This document shows, piece by piece, positions 23,969 to 36,827 of a stretch of 64,000 bases of DNA. Source of the stretch: Leptodactylus fallax (Eukaryota; Chordata; Amphibia; Anura; Leptodactylidae); the NCBI GenBank assembly GCA_947044405.1, contig CAMRHE010000460.1, positions 538,501 through 602,500 on the forward strand, read 5' to 3'. Every line of letters starts with the position of its first letter. Position 1 is the first letter of the stretch. Below the pieces are notes generated by a model that did not search any database, was not told where the DNA came from, and saw nothing but the letters and a program-made list of their open reading frames with translations. The position numbers and the translations under genes were made by a program.

Positions 23969-24811
23969 ACCGCGCCCGAAAAGCAACCAACATGGCAGCT
24001 GAAAATACTCCAACAATAAGAATTCTATTTTATATTCGTTACAAAATTATTTTGTTGTTTCTGGACCCTCCTAATACTTGTTTACACTGAAAAAATGTAA
24101 AAACTGTAAAAAAATGTTTTGTTAGATGTTGTATGATGAGTAAGAATGTGCGCAGGTCTAGGAGCGATCCTGCGCGATCCTGCGCATGCTTTATGTAGCA
24201 ATGTGTAAGTGACCCAGATTCTTCGCTGCATTTACAAAAAGACCTCACAACTTCTGCCCCGGACCCTGTGCACAGCGAGGTTCTGATCCAGCTCTCAGGA
24301 ATGACGTGCCAGCTGCCATATTGCTTTCTATTTGCTACTTTAGGTCTCCATGTCTGGAGGAGATAACTTTGTATGTTCACACAGAGGACTTTTTTTTTTT
24401 TTTGGTGTTTTTGGAGAACTTGTACAAGACGTCTCATTCACTCTTCTTTCATCTCTTCAGTAGGTGCTTCTTTTTTTTTTTTCTGATGCAGTTGTTCATG
24501 GAAAGATAAAAGAGGTGACCTGTCGATTATTGGATACGGAATCCATAAGAGGCCAATGGGAGACAGGAAAGCCTTATCAAAAACCTCTAAAAAAAAAAAT
24601 CATCCATAACCTTGTGTAAAACTCATGAGGAGTTTTCAAGGTGGAATTATCTGCTTCAAAAAAACTCAGTGTGAACATACCTCAGCCCATAGTGACATAT
24701 CCCATACGGTGAGGTCTTCATTGGGATCACAAAGCCCTATTAGGCAAAAACATTGAGCAAATGTATATCTTTTATTTTTTGGCAACATGACTGTGAGAAA
24801 ACCTGCCGTAA

Positions 24812-26060
24812 CACCTCACCACAAGGGTTCGCCGATTACATGGCAGTCTCCTCTACTCTATTCACCTACCTTAAGACCTCACCACAAGGGTTCGCCGATT
24901 ACATGGCAGTCTCCACTGCTCTATTCACCTACCTTAAGACCTCACCACAAGGGTTCGCCGATTACATGGCAGTCTCCACTGCTCTATTCACCTACCTTAA
25001 GACCTCACCACAAGGGTTCGCCGATTACATGGCAGTCTCCACTGCTCTATTCACCTACCTTAAGACCTCACCACAAGGGTTCACCGATTACATGGCAGTC
25101 TCCTCTACTCTATTCACCTTCCTTAAGACCTCACCACAAGGGTTCGCCGATTACATGGCAGTCTCCACTGCTCTATTCACCTACCTTAAGACCTCACCAC
25201 AAGGGTTCACCGATTACATGGCAGTCTCCTCTACTCTATTCACCTACCTTAAGACCTCACCACAAGGGTTCACCGATTACATGGCAGTCTCCTCTACTCT
25301 ATTCACCTTCCTTAAGACCTCACCACAAGGGTTCGCCGATTACATGGCAGTCTCTTCTACTCTATTCACCTTCCTTAAGAACTCACCACAAGGGTTCGCC
25401 GATTACATGGCAGTCTCCTCTACTCTATTCACCTACCTTAAGACCTCACCACAAGGGTTCGCCGATTACATGGCAGTCTCCTCTACTCTATTCACCTACC
25501 TTAAGACCTCACCACAAGGGTTTACCGATTACATGGCAGTCTCGTCTGCTCTGTTCACCTACCTTAAGACCTCACCACAAGGGTTCGCCGATTACATGGC
25601 AGTCTCTTCTACTCTATTCACCTTCCTTAAGACCTCACCACAAGGGTTCGCCGATTACATGGCAGTCTCCTCTACTCTATTCACCTACCTTAAGACCTCA
25701 CCACAAGGGTTCGCCGATTACATGGCAGTCTCCTCTACTCTATTCACCTACCTTAAGACCTCACCACAAGGGTTTACCGATTACATGGCAGTCTCCTCTG
25801 CTCTGTTCACCTACCTTAAGACCTCACCATAAGGGTTCGCCGATTACATGGCAGTCTCCTCTACTCTATTCACCTACCTTAAGACCTCACCACAAGGGTT
25901 TACCGATTACATGGCAGTCTCGTCTGCTTTATTCACCTACCTTAAGACCTCACCACAAGGGTTCGCCGATTACATGGCAGTCTCTTCTACTCTATTCACC
26001 TTCCTTAAGACCTCACCACAAGGGTTTACCGATTACATGGCAGTCTCGTCTGCTTTATTC
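24812..26060. repeat. 63-bp minisatellite, about 20 copies
   Basis: The 63-bp unit starts acctcaccacaagggttcgc. Its length is an exact multiple of three, so two + frames stay open for 359 and 427 codons. Frame 1 repeats a 21-residue unit containing TSPQGFADYMAVS. One CAA to TAA change (25829-25831) interrupts frame 1, which otherwise runs 24753-26135. Differences between units (gcc/acc, tct/act, act/gct) change amino acids rather than being silent, which argues against protein selection. It lies 0.85 kb after the EEF2K stop, probably in its 3' UTR. Confidence 0.95.
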
Positions 26061-27726
26061 TTCTGCCTGACCTTAAAAGGGTTGTCTTACGTTAGACAAT
26101 GCTTTTTGTTAGGACTCTCCTTGAAGATAAGATGATTGTAAGGTGTCTTGTTGGCAGTGTCAGAGATCTGCAGAGGACTTGGCCGCATTCTTGAATTCCT
26201 TGGCAGCGCAGGGAAAATGAAGCATTTCACAGCCCCTATTGAAACCAATGTGCTGTCCATGGACGCGCCGAGTCCTCCAGAGACAGAGACGCTCTTTGTA
26301 GCTGAGATTTGCTGTAAAAGATGCAGGTCCGGAATAAAGGACGACCTTCTGTGAACCGAGAATTCCCTAATGGAGAATTGTTTGTACTGAAATCTTTCCT
26401 TGTGAGAAATCTCCCCTTATGTGACAAGCTGCCTAAGTCGTATAAATCTTTGGCCTGGACCCATAAATGCATGAGCCTGCGCTCCTACCGTGCACGACCT
26501 TCCTGAGTGTGCCTTCATAGCATATAGGTGATGCTTTCAAGACCTCCCTTCACAACCACAATATAAGATAAGACTGAAGGGTTTTTGCTTTTTTATGCTT
26601 TTTTAATATTTCCGAGCTCTCCCAGTCTTTCTGCTTACAGATGGTACGTTTAGATTCTGACTTTACACTTTTTACTTCTAGACATTTTTGTTCTGTAGAA
26701 TAGAATATATTTAGCATGTTTGCCTTTTTATAGGTATTCAGAGCCTTGGATGAAATGTAGAGGTTTTTATTGCATTTTTCAGTGTATTATACAATATTTC
26801 AGATCCAGATGAGCTGCTTCCATTGTTCCGCTATAGGGTGAGAGCAGCATGGCACTTGCTTTACGGGTGCTGCAAAGTTCACTATATTAATGTGCAGAAG
26901 GGGTCGGGATTTGCACCTCAAGACGGCCATGCACATTAGATTAATGTCATCTGAATGAGAAACTGGAGATGAATGAGCCTACTGAGCGGCGTGGCTCGTG
27001 CCACAGGTTCTGGTGATGAGTAATCTGTGGAATTGATCAGGACACTTCTTTTTTTCTTATGGTCCTGCGTTGATCTCAGAATCAGGGCTCAATTTGGCAC
27101 CAATTTTGAGGTGGAAGTTGTCTCCAAATCAGCACCAAATTCCTCCATGTGAACATACCCTTACATAGTGCCATGTCATGAGGACTGGGCGAGCTGCCGG
27201 ACAACCTCTTGCACGTGGGTCTACCATATGCATGAGGCCTTAGGTGGAATTTAAAGGGGTTGTCCAGAAATGGTCTACAGTGGTCCAGGGGAGTTGCAGG
27301 ACTGGCCACAAACCATGAACAGATAGGACAACTTTTTTTTAAGGACTTGACTTGAATTTCTACATAATTTTCATGCCACACATAATAATTGAAAACCCTT
27401 AAAAAAAAAAAGGGCTCTAAAGTTTTCTCTCGCTTTATCATGTAATATCCAAAAATACCGAGCTCAGGAGGCTGTGACATATTCTGTATAGAACATACTG
27501 GAAGCTTTTGTGAATGGTCTCTGATTTCTTTGCATTATTCTGCAATGGGGCTGTGCATACAAGGGGTTAAGATCGTACTGAACACTTTGCTTGGTAATCC
27601 ATATGTTGAGCGTTTGTAGCATTTCTTGTCGAGCTCAGATTCTCTGCAAATGCAGCAAAAAAAAAAAAAAAAGATTTATAAAAGTCTGTACTTACTAAAA
27701 ACTTAAAAATGTGATGTAATGTTTAC

Positions 27727-27732
27727 AATAAA
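27727..27732 (+). promoter_or_regulatory. EEF2K: polyadenylation signal AATAAA (candidate EEF2K 3' end)
   Basis: The context is gtttacaataaaatatgcaa followed by a T/G-containing stretch. It is the first canonical hexamer noted downstream of the EEF2K stop that lies before the intergenic minisatellite. A second AATAAA at 31070-31075, beyond the array, is an alternative. Confidence 0.45.
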
Positions 27733-27769
27733 ATATGCAATGTCTTGTTAGGAATCCTATAGGGGATGT

Positions 27770-30700
27770 GTAAAGTATACACGATACATAGGAGACGTGT
27801 AAGGTATACACACAATACATAGGGGACATGTAAAGTATACACTCGATGCAGAGGGGATGTGTAAAGTATACACGATACATAGGGGACATGTAAGGTGTAC
27901 ACATGATACATGGGGACGCGTAAAGTATACACTCGATGCATAGGGGATGTGTAAGGTGTACACACGATACATAGGGGACGTGTAAGGTATACACTCGATG
28001 CATAGGGGACGTGTAAAGTATACACACGATGCATAGGGGAGGGTAAAGTATACACACGATGCATAGGGGATGTGTAAAATATATACTCTGTACATGGGGA
28101 CGTGTAAGGTATACACTCAATGCATAGGGGATGTGTAAAGTATACACACGATGCATAGGGGACGTGTTAAATATACACATGATGCATAGGGGACGTGTAA
28201 AATATACACATGATGCATAGGGGACGTGTAAAGTATACACTCGATGCATAGGGGACGTGTAAAATATACACACGATGCATAGGGGACGTGTAAAGTATAC
28301 GCTCGATGCATAGGGGACGTGTAAAGTATACACTCGATGCATAGGGGACACGTAAAGTATACACTCGATGCATAGGGGACGCGTAAAGTATACACTCGAT
28401 GCATAGGGGATGTGTAAGGTGTACACACAATACATAGGGGATGCATAAAGTATACACTCTGCATAGGGGACGTGTAAAGTATATACTCTATACATGGGGA
28501 TGTGTAAGGTATACACTCGATGCATAGGGGACGTGTAAAGTATACACTCGATGCATAGGGGATGTGTAAAATATACACGATGCATAGGGGACGTGCAAAG
28601 TATACACTCGATGCATAGGGGAAGTGTAAAATATACACACGATGCATAGGGGACGTGTAAAGTATACACACGATGCATAGGGGATGTGTAACGTATACTG
28701 TACACTTGATGCATAGGGGACGTGTAAAGTATACACTCGATGCATAGGAGACGTGTAAAGTATACACACGATGCATAGGGGATGTGTAAAGTATACACAC
28801 GATGCATAGGGGACGTGTAAAGTATACACTCGATGCATAGGGGACGTGTAAAGTATACACACGATGCATAGGGGACGTGTAAAATATACACACGATACAT
28901 AGGGGACGTGTAAAGTATACACTCAATGCATAGGGAACGTGTAAAGTATACACTTGATGCATAGGGGACGTGTAAAGTATACCTTCGATGCATAGGGGAC
29001 TTGTAAAGTATACACACGATGCATAGGGGACGTGTAAAATATACACACGATACATAGGGGACGTGTAAAATATACACACGATACATAGGGGACGTGTAAA
29101 GTATACACTCGATGCATAGGGGACGTGTAAAGTATACACGATACATAGGGGACATGTAAGGTGTACACATGATACATGGGGACGCGTAAAGTATACACTC
29201 GATGCATAGGGGATGTGTAAGGTGTACACACGATACATAGGGGACGTGTAAGGTATACACTCGATGCATAGGGGACGTGTAAAGTATACACACGATGCAT
29301 AGGGGAGGGTAAAGTATACACACGATGCATAGGGGATGTGTAAAATATATACTCTGTACATGGGGACGTGTAAGGTATACACTCAATGCATAGGGGATGT
29401 GTAAAGTATACACACGATGCATAGGGGACGTGTTAAATATACACATGATGCATAGGGGACGTGTAAAATATACACATGATGCATAGGGGACGTGTAAAGT
29501 ATACACTCGATGCATAGGGGACGTGTAAAATATACACTCGATGCATAGGGGACGTGTAAAATATACACACGATGCATAGGGGACGTGTAAAGTATACGCT
29601 CGATGCATAGGGGACGTGTAAAGTATACACTCGATGCATAGGGGACACGTAAAGTATACACTCGATGCATAGGGGACGCGTAAAGTATACACTCGATGCA
29701 TAGGGGATGTGTAAGGTGTACACACAATACATAGGGGATGCATAAAGTATACACTCAATGCATAGGGGACGTGTAAAGTATATACTCTATACATGGGGAT
29801 GTGTAAGGTATACACTCGATGCATAGGGGATGTGTAAAATATACACACGATGCATAGGGGACGTGTAAAATATACACACGATGCATAGGGGACGTGTAAA
29901 ATATACACACGATGCATAGGGGACGTGTAAAGCATACACTCGATGCATAGGGGAAGTGTAAAATATACACACGATGCATAGGGGACGTGTAAAGTATACA
30001 CACGATGCATAGGGGATGTGTAACGTATACTGTACACTTGATGCATAAGGGACGCGTAAAGTATACACTCGATGCATAGGGGAAGTGTAAAATATACACA
30101 CGATGCATAGGGGACGTGTAAAGTATACACACGATGCATAGGGGATGTGTAACGTATACTGTACACTTGATGCATAAGGGACGCGTAAAGTATACACTCG
30201 ATGCATAGGGGACGTGTAAAGTATACACTCGATGCATAGGAGACGTGTAAAGTATACACACGATGCATAGGGGACGTGTAAAGTATACACACGATGCATA
30301 GGGGACGTGTAAAGTATACACTCGATGCATAGGGGACGTGTAAAGTATACACACGATGCATAGGGGACGTGTAAAATATACACACGATACATAGGGGACT
30401 GTAAAGTATACACTCAATGCATAGGGAACGTGTAAAGTATACACTTGATGCATAGGGGACGTGTAAAGTATACACTCGATGCATAGGGGACTTGTAAAGT
30501 ATACACACGATGCATAGGGGACGTGTAAAATATACACACGATACATAGGGGACGTGTAAAATATACACACGATGCATAGGGGACGTGTAAAGTATACACA
30601 CGATGCATAGGGGACGTGTAAAATATACACACGATACATAGGTGACGTGTAAAGTATACACTCGATGCATAGGGGACGTGTAAAATATACACACGATACA

Positions 30701-30978
30701 TAGGGGACGTGTAAAGTATACACTCGATGCATAGGGGACGTGTAAAGTATACACACGATGCATAGGGGACGTGTAAAATATACACACGATACATAGGGGA
30801 CGTGTAAAGTATACACTCGATGCATAGGGGGCGTGTAAAATATACACACGATACATAGGGGACGTGTAAAGTATACACTCGATGCATAGGGGACGTGTAA
30901 AGTATACACACGATGCATAGGGGACGTGTAAAGTATACACTCGATGCATAGGGGACGTGTAAAGTATACACACGATAC
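27770..30978. repeat. 3.2-kb minisatellite of 31-bp units with higher-order duplication
   Basis: About 100 copies contain gatgcataggggacgtgtaa. The unit varies at the 'cacac/cactc' and 'aaagtat/aaaatat' positions. Long blocks recur inside the array. 27871 onward matches 29137 onward at a 1266-bp offset, rising to 1297 after one extra unit. A rare phrase tgtaacgtatactgtacact occurs at about 28686, 30016 and 30148. The complementary strand has no stop in the consensus, giving open frames up to 1113 codons (VYTLHVPYASSVYF-like). These are not genes. Confidence 0.96.
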
Positions 30979-31537
30979 AGTCTACACTGGTACTGACTGA
31001 AGAGCGGATGTGAGAAGGCGCGGCCCTCCGGCTCACTTTGTTGTTTTATTGTTCTGGTTTATTTTGTCAAATAAACAGTCATTTTGTTTCATACATGGCG
31101 GATTTAGTGGACTGAAATGGTGCCCGGCGTGATCCGTGCCCGCGGGATTGTGGAAGAAAACAAAAACCGAAAGGGAAGAGTCTCAGGAAATGACCTATTG
31201 TGTAAATCAAATTTTTATATTGAACATATTTTTTAAGAATTTTTGGTGATTTTGTTTAATTTTCCACATTAATATCTAATAAAAAAAAAATCCTAAAAAT
31301 CTAATTCCAAATCAAAATTCCAATTCCAAGTTGTAATTCCAACTTTTGCCACTAAGCCTAAATCACTTCCGTGTTCCTATAGAAGGACTTTGGGCCATAG
31401 ACACAATGATCTGGAGCAGACCCTATTCACTTGTATGGGAGAGTCTTCTGGGCATGCTCTGTGACTTGGACAGGGGTCATTGTGTTTAGAGGGGGTAGAT
31501 AACCTGTGACCTCACCTAGTGTGACTTATCTACATAG
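30979..31537. other. intergenic stretch with AATAAA
   Basis: It contains an AATAAA at 31070-31075 and A-rich low-complexity DNA at 31275-31345. No gene is recognised. Confidence 0.5.
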
Positions 31538-31600
31538 TGGAAGAGTGAAGAAATCAGGCGATACCTTTTAGAGGCTAACTGAGTATATTTATAAGTAAGC

Positions 31601-31628
31601 TTTCAGGAGTACTCGCTCTCTTCATCAG
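31601..31628 (-). ncRNA. hammerhead-like core, inverted copy
   Basis: Complement of ctgatga (31622-31628) and of gaaa (31601-31604), separated by a short hairpin with gcgagtactc. It is the partner of the motif at 35024-35051. Hammerhead ribozymes are known in Penelope-like elements. Only the core is visible, and stems I and III are not convincing by eye. Confidence 0.4.
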
Positions 31629-31894
31629 ACATGGTGTGATACAAGAACTGAAAATTAACAGATTTTTATACACATGGTTTTCAAAGCATTTTGGATTCTT
31701 TAAAAAAAATGCAATCTAAGTAGAGAAGTTATTTACAACAGGTCAAAAAAACAGTCTGGAAACTTGTGGCGCGTGACGGAGGGATCAGTAATTCTTGCTG
31801 TTATCTGTTTGCTATCAGGAGGTAATTTGTGTCCCTCACAGGTCACACATAGTGTGATTTGAAGCTGGCATGAATATTGAGTTCAGTTCATGGT

Positions 31895-32335
31895 TCAAAC
31901 ATAGTGTGACATGAAGCTGGCATGAATATTAAGTCCAAATTGCAGAGTTTGAAATTTTTGCATAAATTTGTACTCCATTTCTTTTCTTTTCTCCTGTGTC
32001 TTAAAATGTCCCATTAAAACCACAACCCGCAAATCTTCAATAGAGTGGTCTTCTTCGGAGAAATGTGCGGCCACTGGGAGATCGGTTCTGCTGTTATTAA
32101 TGGTGGATCTGTGTGAGTTCATTCGTTGACTGAGTCTCTGCCCTGTTTCCCCCACATAGAGGCCTGTGGTGGGACATTGCACACACATTATGAGGTACAC
32201 CACATTGGGAGACCTGCAGGAAAATGTCCCCCTAATTCTGTGCACCTGTTGTGACTGTGGGATAGGTACACTGTCAGCGGTGTGGATGTGCCTGCAGGTC
32301 ATGCACCTGTTTGTGTAGGCAAGGTGAGGTGCCAT
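31895..32335 (-). pseudogene. GIY-YIG endonuclease end of the inverted PLE copy
   Basis: On the minus strand this reads CMTCRHIHTADSVPIPQSQQ, then NVVYLIMCVQCPTTGLYVGE, then TGQRLSQRMNSHRST, ending FMSHYV. It is a second copy of the C-terminal part of the Penelope-like protein, without its RT domain, and so is a fragment. Confidence 0.9.
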
Positions 32336-32404
32336 TTTCAGTTGGGGCCTTCAGGGCACTCCGGACAATAATACGCCTCAGGTTTATTGGTTGTCGAAAG
32401 GAAG

Positions 32405-34777
32405 TTATTTATTTGTTTATTTATTTATTCATTGGCTAATGACACAGAGGAAATGAAGGCCAGACTCCACACATACTACTGGAAACTTCAGGATATGCTT
32501 ATTAACAACAAAAAGAAAAAGCTCCACAGACTGAGACAAAAAGGCCTCATTACTACAACCGCAAGTTCTAGCCCAGCTCACCAGAGATGTGTTGTGAATC
32601 TTTCCTCTTATGAGCCAAACAAACACGAAATGTCAGTTCTCTCCAAAGGTCTGTCCTTCTGCCCCTCGGCACACACTGACCATATCCAACTCTGCAATGA
32701 TATGGAGGAGTTTTTCAGAAAAATGAGATTAAGGGAATATTTTTATGACAAAGACCCTCCATACAGAAGCGACTCTGAGATGGAACAGCCCATAAGGAAT
32801 CCTACCAAAAAATCTACCTGGACCCCACGCCCTGGAGCTAATGCAGCACTGGATAAATATATTGACTGTTTCAGAAGCAAAGTAAGATAAGAAATCCTGG
32901 AGAAACAAAAGAAACAGGCGCATAACCTAACCCTGCAGGAACAGAAGGCTATTACTTCACTGAAAGAAAATCAGGATATAATAATAAAACCGGCTGACAA
33001 AGGGGGCGCAATAGTCATAATGAACACCTCAGACTATATCCAGGAAGCAAACAGGCAACTGTCAGATCCCATCCATTACTCCAAACTTGGAAGTGATCCC
33101 ACAGAGGCCTATATGAAAGAACTAAAGAGTATGATCAAGAAGTTCCCAATCCAGATCCAGAATCAGGTAAAAGGGCTTATCCCACAAGATCCCAGGCCGG
33201 GCTGCTTCTATATGCTCCCAAAGATACACAAAGATGGCAACCCTGGGAGGCCTATCATTTCTGGCATTGGGACACTGACAGAAAACATCTCAGGTTGGGT
33301 GGAAAATCTCCTAAAACCCCTTGTCAGGGATACTCCAAGCTATATCCAGGACACCACTGACCTTCTTAACAAACTGAATGCCCTGGGCCCACCACCTGAG
33401 GGGACCATTTTGGCCACCATGGATGTGGAATCCCTGTATACCAACATTCCCCACAAGGATGGAGTTGCAGCATGTTGGGTACACCTGGCAAAACAAAACC
33501 TCCCAACAGAACCAGTAACGCAGCTCATACAATTCATCCTTAGCCACAACTATTTTACCTTTGGAGAGGATCTATATCTACAACGAATGGGAACTTCAGT
33601 GGGGACCAGATGTGCACCCCAATATGCAAATCTCTTTATGGCAGAAATGGAAGGAACATATTTATCAACATGTACCACCAAACCTATGATTTACCTTCGT
33701 TATATCGATGATATCCTTGTCATATGGACTGCAGGTGAGGAGGCCCTACTTCAATTCCATAATGACTTCAATGACTTTCACCCGACCATCAACCTTAAAC
33801 TTAGCTATTCAGGGAGTGAAATTCACTTTCTGGATACCACAATATACATCAAAGACCACCGGCTACTCACATCAATATACCACAAACCCACAGACAGAAC
33901 GGCCTACCTGAGAAACGACAGCTTCCACCCCAAGCACACAAGACAATCTATAATCTACAGCCAGGCTATACGATACAATCGTATTTGCTCCGACAAAACA
34001 GACCTGGACAAGCACCTCCTGGATCTGAGGATGAAATTTCTCAGATTGGGATACAAACCAAAAGTGACAGACAACCAATTAAACAAAGCGGCAGCCATTA
34101 CCAGAGACAGTCTGCTCACATATAGAGAGACCCAGAAAGAAGCCCGAGTGCCCCTAGTTGTCACCTACAACCCACAGCTGGAGATCCTACGAAGGATTGC
34201 CAAGGAGCTCCAACCTGTACTACATAGGGACAACAGACTCAAGGACATATTTCCAGTCCCCCCTCTCCTTTCCTTTCGACAACCAATAAACCTGAGGCGT
34301 ATTATTGTCCGGAGTGCCCTGAAGGCCCCAACTGAAAATGGCACCTCACCTTGCCTACATAAAAGGTGCATGACCTGCAAGCACATCCACACCGCTGACA
34401 GTGTACCTGTCCCACAGTCACAACAGGTGCACAGAATTAGGGGGACATTTTCCAGCAGGTCTTCCAATGTGGTGTACCTCATAATGTGTGTGCAATGTCC
34501 CAGCACAGGCCTCTATGTGGGGGAAACAGGGCAGAGACTTAGTCAGCGAATGAACTCACACAGATCCACCATTAATAACAGCAGAACCGATCTCCCAGTG
34601 GCCGCACATTTCTCCGGAGAAAACCACTCTATTGAAGATTTGCGGGTTGTGGTTTTAATGGGACATTTTAAGACACAGGAGAAAAGAAAAGAATGGGAGT
34701 ATAAATTTATGCAAAAATTTCAAACTCTGCAATTTGGACTTAATATTCATGCCAGCTTCAAGTCACACTATGTATGA
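32405..34777 (+). pseudogene. Penelope-like RT / GIY-YIG protein, one stop codon
   Basis: A single frame runs from about 32405 to the stop at 34775-34777 and is interrupted only by TAA at 32888-32890. An in-frame ATG at 32453 is the earliest likely start. The region after 32891 includes IIIKPADKGGAIVIMN. RT motifs then follow: RPIISGIGTLTENISGWVE, ATMDVESLYTNIPHKDG (catalytic Asp), MGTSVGTRCAPQYANLFMAE and YLRYIDDILVIW (YIDD). A CMTCKHIHTADS cysteine/histidine cluster precedes VVYLIMCVQCPSTGLYVGET, the GIY-YIG nuclease, with RMNSH and a later HFSGENH. The gene is nearly intact. The uninterrupted part from 33020 is 585 codons. A Neptune-like subgroup is possible because of the Cys/His cluster, but this is uncertain. 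Confidence 0.93.
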
Positions 34778-35023
34778 ACCAGAACGAACCAAACAGCCAC
34801 CAAACACACACTGTGAGGGACACAAATCACCTCCTGATAGCAAACAGATAACAGCAAGAATTACTGATCCCTCCGTCACGCACCACAAGTTTCCAGACTG
34901 TTTTTTTGACCTGTTGTAAATAACTTCTCTACTTAGATTGCATTTTTTTTAAAGAATCCAAAATGCTTTGAAAACCATGTGTATAAAAATCTGTTAATTT
35001 TCAGTTCTTGTATCACACCATGT

Positions 35024-35051
35024 CTGATGAAGGGAGCGAGTACTCCTGAAA
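35024..35051 (+). ncRNA. hammerhead-ribozyme-like core in PLE 3' region
   Basis: ctgatga at 35024-35030 and gaaa at 35048-35051 flank a possible stem II, ggag-cgagta-ctcc. This is the arrangement of the conserved hammerhead core. A downstream gcttact/agttagc pair could form stem III with one mismatch. The position near the element end fits hammerheads reported in Penelope-like elements. Activity is not shown, and the base before gaaa is T rather than the usual C. Confidence 0.45.
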
Positions 35052-35118
35052 GCTTACTTATAAATATACTCAGTTAGCCTCTAAAAGGTATCGCCTGATT
35101 TCTTCACTCTTCCACTAC

Positions 35119-35409
35119 TTTCAATGGCTAACACGGTACAACATTATACTACTTATCTACATATACATGTATGTGCTGGAAGTGAGGTCACTGCTGCAAA
35201 GAAACCTACAGAAAACAGGAAGTCTCTGCATAGTATATGGACTAGTGGACAAAGTCAGAACTGCAGGATTTTTAGATAACATGAAAAAAATTTAAAAACC
35301 TCCCAAAAAATTCTTTAAAAATATGTAAAACTTGATTGAAAAAAATAGGTCATTTTCTGGTGACACATTACCTTTAAAGGACTTAGAAGGGTTTTCAATC
35401 GACATACAT
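35119..35409. other. intergenic stretch between PLE and Tc1 copy C
   Basis: No supported feature. Confidence 0.45.
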
Positions 35410-36324
<915 letters not shown>

Positions 36325-36325
36325 T

Positions 36326-36518
36326 CAATGGTTCCCAAAGTGGTCCAGGTGGACCCCCAGGGGTCCACGGGAGACTCAACGGGGGTCTAAGTTAGATCTA
36401 GTCTTCACATTTTTTGACGAGTTTTGGGAATATGGTAGAAATGTAGCAGCAGGGGGTCCACCAAAACCAGTAAAATTTTGAAAGTGGTCTACGAGAATTA
36501 AAAGTTTGGGAACCTCTG
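36326..36518. mobile_element. hAT-like short non-autonomous element (candidate)
   Basis: Left end CAATGGTTCCCAAAGTGG and right end AAGTTTGGGAACCTCTG form imperfect inverted ends typical of vertebrate hAT elements (CAGTGGTTCCCAAA type). The interior has 'gtggacccccaggggtccac'. An 8-bp target duplication is not evident, so the exact ends are uncertain. Confidence 0.6.
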
Positions 36519-36529
36519 CTTTAGATCAT

Positions 36530-36770
36530 CAGTACGTGACTGGTGGGGGCTCAACACCCAGGACCCCTTCCAATCAGTTGTTTGAAGATGCCGAGAGCCT
36601 GGTATAGCAGCAGCTCCGTCCCATTCAAGTCAATGGGGCTGAGCTGTACTATCAATCAATATGTATGGCACTGTGCTTGGCATTCAGTAAAGAAGCAGCA
36701 TTGCTCACCTGAGTGTTGCAGCCACTTTCATAAGCTGATGGGTGGGGGTCTTGGGGTACATATTGACTTA
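36530..36770. mobile_element. degraded MITE-type repeat
   Basis: The block 'cccattcaagtcaatggggct' and the motif 'tgtatggcactgtgcttgg' match the interiors of the elements near 21285-21660 and 43610-43871. No TTAA ends are clear here. It is useful as an unexpanded reference for the 15-bp repeat. Confidence 0.55.
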
Positions 36771-36827
36771 AAATGCTGTGATTGGCTACAACTCTCTTCT
36801 GAAATCTGTGGCCTCTGTTCTGTGATG

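Larger units (their letters stand above)
23969..27755 (+). other. EEF2K: probable EEF2K 3' UTR
   Basis: No exon of another gene follows the EEF2K stop until the first strong polyadenylation signal (AATAAA at 27727). A 3' UTR of about 3.8 kb is plausible because mammalian EEF2K mRNAs also have multi-kilobase 3' UTRs. The region holds the 63-bp array and several T runs. The true 3' end is not established. Confidence 0.5.
31538..35118 (+). mobile_element. Penelope-like element with inverted 3'-end copy at its 5' side
   Basis: The body at about 32403-35118 encodes reverse transcriptase plus GIY-YIG endonuclease. On its 5' side, 31538-32402 is the reverse complement of about 34271-35118, covering the endonuclease end, the 3' UTR and the terminal phrase. 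The joining of a partial inverted copy to a full copy is characteristic of Penelope-like elements. The left copy has a small internal tandem duplication (about 31853-31925, 'agctggcatgaatatt' twice). Sequence agreement between copies is high, so insertion looks recent. Confidence 0.93.

Noticed and set aside
24753..26135. Repeat protein with 21-residue units
   Set aside because: Two + frames are equally open, unit differences are amino-acid changing, one frame has a stop, and no promoter or splice context was found. Kept only as a repeat.
27695..31036. 1113-codon minus-strand frame with VYTLHVPYAS-like repeats
   Set aside because: Artefact of the 31-bp array. All three frames of the same strand give the same peptide in rotation, and there is no non-repeat domain.
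31895..32335. A separate GIY-YIG nuclease gene on the minus strand
   Set aside because: It is the inverted 3' fragment of the adjacent Penelope-like element, not an independent gene.
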